A stretch of DNA of 10,623 nt from Desulfurococcales archaeon. Lineage in GTDB: Archaea; Thermoproteota; Thermoprotei_A; Sulfolobales; Acidilobaceae. Below, one piece after another: positions 6,601 through 10,623 of the stretch (position 1 is the stretch's first letter; each line of letters begins with the position of its first letter). Below the pieces are notes generated by a model, which saw nothing but the letters and a program-made list of their open reading frames with translations, had not been told where the DNA came from and did no database searches. The stretch is from assembly GCA_015521095.1 (NCBI GenBank), contig WAOU01000104.1:1-10623 (forward strand). The letters are read 5' to 3'. A program made the position numbers and the translations under genes.

Positions 6601-8829
6601 CTACGCACCTATAAAGGCGTAGCTCTGCTTTAATCCTAGTATGACTATAAGTATGGCGAGTAGCTGGAAGAGTATTAGTAATACACCCATCGCAGCCACA
6701 TATTGGATCCCTGCTAGTTGCCCGCCAATATAGATGTTCTTCATGTAGTATGTCATAGGTGCCTGATCGGATCTTAGAGATCCTATGGTTATGCTTGTGC
6801 TCACCTCTGTGCTAATATAGATGAAGCCTATGATTGCTCCGCTTATAATATATGCGAGGATCAATGGCAAGACTATTCCGAAGACTACTTTTCTCCTCGT
6901 CGCTCCCAAGTTTAGGGCTGCTTCCTCCAGTGCGACGTGGACTTGTTGGAATCCTGCGAATACGCTTCTAACAACAAATGGCAGTTTTCTTATGCTATAT
7001 GCTATTATTAGTACAATCCATGCTTGGAATACGGTTGGCCCGCTTGTAGGATCTAGTGGCGTCCCCCGGAACAACGTGGCGAAGAAGAAGTAGTATCCTA
7101 GGGCTATTACTAGTCCAGGTATCGCGATTGGTATTGTTGAGAGCGCATCGAGCGCCGAGGTAATGAATCGTATTTTGACTCTGCTAACAGCGTATCCTAT
7201 GATTATGGATAGTGTGGTGGCTATGAATACTGCTACTAGGGCGTAGGTTATCGTGTTCTTAATGTATATGAATATGTTGGGGTTCTGGAATAGTTCAAGG
7301 AAGTACGTTGCCGTCACCTGCTCCGGGTGTATATAGAACCCTGTCGGGCTCATCATATTGAATGCTAGGAGTACTACTCCTATTTGCGGCATTGCCGTCC
7401 AGATGACAAGCGGTAATAGTAGAAGGTATACTATTAGTAAGCCTTTTATTCCGAGTTTTCTCTCTCGTGGTTTCCATCGCCCGCCTCTACTAATCATAGC
7501 ATAACTACGCATTCCGACATAGTTTTTGATGCTTAGGAAGCTTACTACCGCTAGGAACAACATGACGAATCCAAGCGCGGCGAGCTCTGGTGATATAACT
7601 CCGGTCTCGCTCGTGAACCCGCTGTAGATAAGATAGCTCATTAGTCTTCTCTCTTGGAATACTATTGGTGCTCCTAGATCTTCGAGGCTGAATATAAACA
7701 CGATTATGCTTCCAGCAGCTATGCCGGGAAGGGCCAGAGGTAGCGTTACAGTCGAGAATAGTTTGAATCCCTTGGCTCCTAGGTTCTCTGCTTGTTCCTC
7801 CATACTAGGATCTATGCTCTGGAAGCTTGCATACGCGTTCAGGTAGACTATTGGGTAGAATGCCATGATTTGGGCGATCGTCACTCCGGCCAGTGAGTCG
7901 ATCTGTACTCCGAATCCAAACAAGTTCTTGGTTATAATTGATATGGGTCCACTTGCACTGAACAATATCTTTATAACGTAGCTGTTTATGAATGGAGTAA
8001 CGAATAATGGTACAAGTGCGAGTATCCTTAGGAAGGTCTTTCCTGGAAACCTGTATCTGGCCAATACGAAGGCTACGATTATTCCTAGTACTGTGGCTAC
8101 TGTTGTGACTATCACGCTGTTGATAAGACTGTTTAGGAGTACTCCGTAGTTAACGCCTGTTATAACTAGAACTTTCTCGTCGCCTATGTATTGGAAGCTC
8201 CACGGCGATTCGCCGAAGGTAATAAGCCTGATATATTTTCTGGTAGTAAATATAGTCTTGAAGTTCTCGTAAAACGGTGTTCCCGGCGGAGTGATGAACG
8301 CATTCCATAGCATTATTAGAACTGGAGCCAGTAGAAATGTTACTAGCATCACTGTTCCGATAACTAGGAAGGCTATCACTAGAGCGTCAAGCGAATATAG
8401 TGCGGCCTTTGCCCTTTTCGAGAACGGTAATTTGATTTTTTGACGTGTTGTCTTTCTTTCTTTTAGATAAGTGTCTAACGAGTAGATGAAGGAGACTACT
8501 ACTATGGGTGTTAGTAGTATTGCGATGGCCTTTGGAATTCCGGGTAGTCTTAGGAGAAGTACCATAAACACATATAGATAGCTAATGATCGACAGGAAGC
8601 TTAGAGAGAAACTATATTTTAGCTTGTCTACGTCTAGACCTCTCTTATACATGGCTATGGGGATTATTATTGCAAGTATCCAGGCTATCAGATCCAAGTC
8701 GGGGACGTTATAATTGGAACCAACATAATAGAGAACTGCACCAATTAAGCCTACTAGCAATAGATCCTTTATCTTATATTGGTCAGTAGCGTCTATTGTC
8801 GTCGTCATAACTCCCCTCTCCCAGACCAT
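6601..8829 (-). CDS. ABC importer permease, two fused transmembrane domains with extra N-terminal membrane region
   Basis: About 742 residues from ATG 8829. It is the membrane channel of the importer, with two copies of the binding-protein-dependent permease domain in one chain, as in FbpB/ThiP-type proteins. Each half has an EAA loop that docks on the ATPase: EEQAENLGAKG starting near residue 344 and EEAALNLGATRRK near 635, both followed by a LPL segment. Before the first canonical half (from about residue 146) there are four more hydrophobic segments, near 21-36, 46-61, 76-93 and 99-117, so the protein is roughly 150-200 residues longer than typical fused permeases. An in-frame ATG at 8895 would add 22 polar residues, but the best TATA element lies inside that stretch. 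ATG 8808 is another candidate, although its GGGGAG is only 2 bases away. The gene lies between the binding-protein and ATPase genes. Confidence 0.92.
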   Translation of the reverse strand: MVWERGVMTTTIDATDQYKIKDLLLVGLIGAVLYYVGSNYNVPDLDLIAWILAIIIPIAMYKRGLDVDKLKYSFSLSFLSIISYLYVFMVLLLRLPGIPKAIAILLTPIVVVSFIYSLDTYLKERKTTRQKIKLPFSKRAKAALYSLDALVIAFLVIGTVMLVTFLLAPVLIMLWNAFITPPGTPFYENFKTIFTTRKYIRLITFGESPWSFQYIGDEKVLVITGVNYGVLLNSLINSVIVTTVATVLGIIVAFVLARYRFPGKTFLRILALVPLFVTPFINSYVIKILFSASGPISIITKNLFGFGVQIDSLAGVTIAQIMAFYPIVYLNAYASFQSIDPSMEEQAENLGAKGFKLFSTVTLPLALPGIAAGSIIVFIFSLEDLGAPIVFQERRLMSYLIYSGFTSETGVISPELAALGFVMLFLAVVSFLSIKNYVGMRSYAMISRGGRWKPRERKLGIKGLLIVYLLLLPLVIWTAMPQIGVVLLAFNMMSPTGFYIHPEQVTATYFLELFQNPNIFIYIKNTITYALVAVFIATTLSIIIGYAVSRVKIRFITSALDALSTIPIAIPGLVIALGYYFFFATLFRGTPLDPTSGPTVFQAWIVLIIAYSIRKLPFVVRSVFAGFQQVHVALEEAALNLGATRRKVVFGIVLPLILAYIISGAIIGFIYISTEVSTSITIGSLRSDQAPMTYYMKNIYIGGQLAGIQYVAAMGVLLILFQLLAILIVILGLKQSYAFIGA

Positions 8830-8853
8830 GACCCATAACTTGGACTCTAAGGG

Positions 8854-8861
8854 ATTAAATA
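8854..8861 (-). promoter_or_regulatory. Probable TATA box of the permease gene
   Basis: The minus strand reads TATTTAAT. Initiation about 26 bases downstream would fall near 8831, almost on the ATG at 8829, predicting a leaderless or very short-leader transcript. It lies inside the longest possible open frame (ATG 8895), which argues against that longer start. The upstream flank is not a strong BRE, so this is a moderate call. Confidence 0.45.
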
Positions 8862-8953
8862 GAATATCATGAGTCGGAACAGGTAGCCCCGCCATACACT
8901 GGTATTAGTCTTGATGTATTGGACAATCTTCTTCCTTTGTAAAGAGCTAATAA

Positions 8954-8970
8954 GGATAAGAAAAAGAATA
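8954..8970 (-). terminator. Oligo-T terminator after the binding-protein gene
   Basis: On the minus strand TATTCTTTTTCTTATCC lies about 40-55 bases past the binding-protein stop, with no stable hairpin. Together with the TATA element at 8854-8861 it suggests that the highly expressed binding protein is transcribed separately, or mostly so, from the permease and ATPase. Confidence 0.45.
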
Positions 8971-9007
8971 TGGGTATTGAGACTAGTTATTTTTATTCAT
9001 GGGTTCT

Positions 9008-10623
9008 TTAGCGTTTTAGTATGAAGTATGCTGCTGCGACTATGATTATTATTCCGATTATCAACGTGATATTACTGGTTAGTGTAGAGCCTAGGGATCC
9101 TCCTTCAGTCGTTGTTTGAGTTTCGCCCTGTGTACCTGTTATAGTGCCTGTTTCCTCGCCTTGCTGTCCGGTTGTTATTGTTAGTTCGCCGCTGAGTATC
9201 TGGTCTAGGAGGTTGTACGCGTTTAGGTATCTTTCACGTGCGTTTTCTTCCCATTGAGTCATGAGGCTCTGATATATCTGTGGATCGGAGAGTTTATCAT
9301 TTATCTGTATAGCATATTCCTGTGTGAATGTTACTTCTTCGCCTGTTACAGGGTCGGTGAATGTTATTGGATCTGTTAGTTTCTGGACTAGGTATTCGAA
9401 TTCTGCGTCATTGATCTTGCCGTCGAGGTAGGCCTTTGCTATGTGTGCCCATACTGCCTGCAGGTCGTCGTGTGCGTTGACGAGTGTTGCTTTGAAGTAG
9501 AACTGCATTGCTCTTTCTGTCAGAAGTGCTAGTGTATCATTGAAGTCTATTCCGGGGCTCGTGGTTGCTAGCTCGTATGCTTGTTCTAGGTCAGTGCGTT
9601 CCTGGCCTGCAGACGTGTTGAAGACTTCTGGGTTTATCGGTAGTCTGTTTATGTCTGGGTCAAGCCATATCTGTTGGCCTCCGTACTGGCTTAGGACCCA
9701 TGCTACGAAAGCAGCGGCCTGTACGGGGTGCTTTGTGCCGTTAATGATTGCAATCGGGTCAGCGTTGATAATAGTTGCGCCCTGCGGAAGGATATACTCA
9801 CAGTTCGGATTCTGGTGCATTGCAGTGTATCCGTAGAAGTCTATTGTAATGCCTGCGGCTATCTCGTTTCTGATGACCGCGTCTCTTACTCCGCTACTGC
9901 TGTCGAAGATCTTTGAGTTTGCCGCCATTAGTGTAAGTATTCTCCATCCCTGGTCCCATCCATATGCTTGAAGTATTATCTCGTACATTCTTGTGTTGCT
10001 AGTACTCATTGTTGGGTCGGCTATTCCAATTAGAGGAGTATCAGGTAGTAGTTTTGCGTATTCGGGTTTGGTTAGGTCAGTCCAGGTCTGTGGTACTGGT
10101 AGATTTAGATCATTGATGATTTGGTGATTTATGGTGAAGCCGAAGCTGCTTATTGCGGCTCCTATCCAATGTACTGAGCCGTCGGGACCGTATTTTATCG
10201 TGGATACTCCGGCGATTTCTGTTGGTATCTTCGACATTTCATAGAGAACAGCGTAATACGCGGTGTTGATCTCTGGGTTTATGGATTGGAGGAATCCTTT
10301 TTCGTCTATATAGTTGAAGAGTGTTGGTCCTCCGCCCCATGCGACATCGATAGGAGTACCGCTTTCAATACTCCTCTGTATATAAGACTCCCAGAGTTCG
10401 GGGCCAGCACTAACAAACCTGATATTGTCGATTCCGAGTTGTTTTGCTACCGGGCTATTAAGGAACTCGGTCCTTACTTTTTCTGTGATCGTGGCTTCGT
10501 GCCTCGTAATAATGATTAGTGTTATGTTTGTATCGTGTGGTAATGATTTTAGATATTCAAGCCATGGATATGGCTCAGATGCAGTTCCCCAAGGCCAAGT
10601 CTCGTTCTGGGCGGTTGCCTTGG
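9008..10623 (-). CDS. ABC importer substrate-binding protein with C-terminal membrane anchor (5' end outside the window)
   Basis: The frame is open from the window edge (first full codon 10621-10619) to TAA 9010-9008, giving 537 visible residues. The start and any signal peptide are missing, and the Met at 10237 is internal. Fold hallmarks of the COG1840 (Fe3+-type) binding proteins are IIITRHEATI (36-45), DVAWGGGPTLF (92-102), GFTINHQI near 161-168, ADPTMS near 201-206, NAYGW-like AYGWDQGW (219-226), AAGITIDFYGY (255-265) and INADPIAI (285-292). The segment to about 478 is helical and resembles the usual C-terminal part of this subfamily. It is followed by a Thr/Gly/Glu-rich linker (479-516), one hydrophobic helix (about 517-534) and a terminal KR. 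This layout tethers the protein to the outside of the archaeal membrane. No Tyr-Tyr pair is seen at the expected iron-binding position, so the ligand is unknown. Confidence 0.9.
   Translation of the reverse strand, partial: KATAQNETWPWGTASEPYPWLEYLKSLPHDTNITLIIITRHEATITEKVRTEFLNSPVAKQLGIDNIRFVSAGPELWESYIQRSIESGTPIDVAWGGGPTLFNYIDEKGFLQSINPEINTAYYAVLYEMSKIPTEIAGVSTIKYGPDGSVHWIGAAISSFGFTINHQIINDLNLPVPQTWTDLTKPEYAKLLPDTPLIGIADPTMSTSNTRMYEIILQAYGWDQGWRILTLMAANSKIFDSSSGVRDAVIRNEIAAGITIDFYGYTAMHQNPNCEYILPQGATIINADPIAIINGTKHPVQAAAFVAWVLSQYGGQQIWLDPDINRLPINPEVFNTSAGQERTDLEQAYELATTSPGIDFNDTLALLTERAMQFYFKATLVNAHDDLQAVWAHIAKAYLDGKINDAEFEYLVQKLTDPITFTDPVTGEEVTFTQEYAIQINDKLSDPQIYQSLMTQWEENARERYLNAYNLLDQILSGELTITTGQQGEETGTITGTQGETQTTTEGGSLGSTLTSNITLIIGIIIIVAAAYFILKR

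Noticed and set aside
10235..10237. An ATG that could start the binding protein
   Set aside because: The frame stays open for 128 more codons to the window edge and that stretch carries the N-terminal lobe of the binding-protein fold, so this Met is internal.
10286..10519. A 77-codon open frame on the plus strand near the right edge
   Set aside because: It lies opposite the binding-protein gene, whose frame continues unbroken to the window edge with family motifs (DVAWGGGP, IIITRHE).
1..10623. tRNA genes, CRISPR arrays, insertion sequences, toxin-antitoxin or defence genes
   Set aside because: Gaps between genes are all under 135 bases, no direct repeat array or inverted terminal repeats were seen, and every gene belongs to a known metabolic, RNA-modification or transport family.

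Overview
The window most likely comes from a thermophilic archaeon, probably a crenarchaeon. This is an inference: there are no rRNA genes to fix it. The signs are TATA-box-like elements upstream of first genes, oligo-T tracts without hairpins after genes, GGAGGTGAT-type Shine-Dalgarno sites, several TTG starts, heavy use of AGA/AGG and ATA codons, Lys/Glu-rich proteins and a two-subunit class I fumarase. Eight genes plus one gene end fill nearly all the sequence. No stretch over 300 bases lacks a gene, and I saw no tRNA, rRNA, CRISPR array, insertion sequence or long repeat.

Layout. (1) Positions 3-1438, + strand: the end of a ureohydrolase, best read as formimidoylglutamase (HutG), overlaps the start of a complete imidazolonepropionase (HutI). 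Together they form part of a histidine-to-glutamate degradation operon that continues leftwards. (2) 1524-2702, +: a PUA-containing RlmI-type RNA cytosine methyltransferase. (3) 2759-4307, -: the beta and alpha subunits of a [4Fe-4S] class I fumarate hydratase (or a related tartrate dehydratase), alpha gene first in transcription. (4) 4440-5444, +: a single-domain homoserine dehydrogenase, divergent from the fumarase pair. (5) 5469-10623, -: an ABC importer, with a surface substrate-binding protein (5' end outside the window), a fused double-domain permease carrying an extra N-terminal membrane region, and an ATPase with a TOBE-like C-terminal region. It resembles the Fe3+/phosphonate/thiamine group of importers. 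The usual Tyr-Tyr iron-binding signature is not visible, so the substrate is open.

How they fit together. Hut enzymes turn histidine into glutamate, which feeds 2-oxoglutarate; fumarase interconverts fumarate and malate; homoserine dehydrogenase draws on the aspartate pathway towards Thr/Met/Ile. This suits an organism that uses amino acids or peptides, but the genes lie in separate transcription units and no shared regulation is visible. The window reads as ordinary metabolic and transport gene content. I found no clear new defence or mobile system. The points most worth checking are the permease N-terminal extension, the anchored binding protein of unknown substrate, the Hut pathway in such a host, and several start-site corrections.
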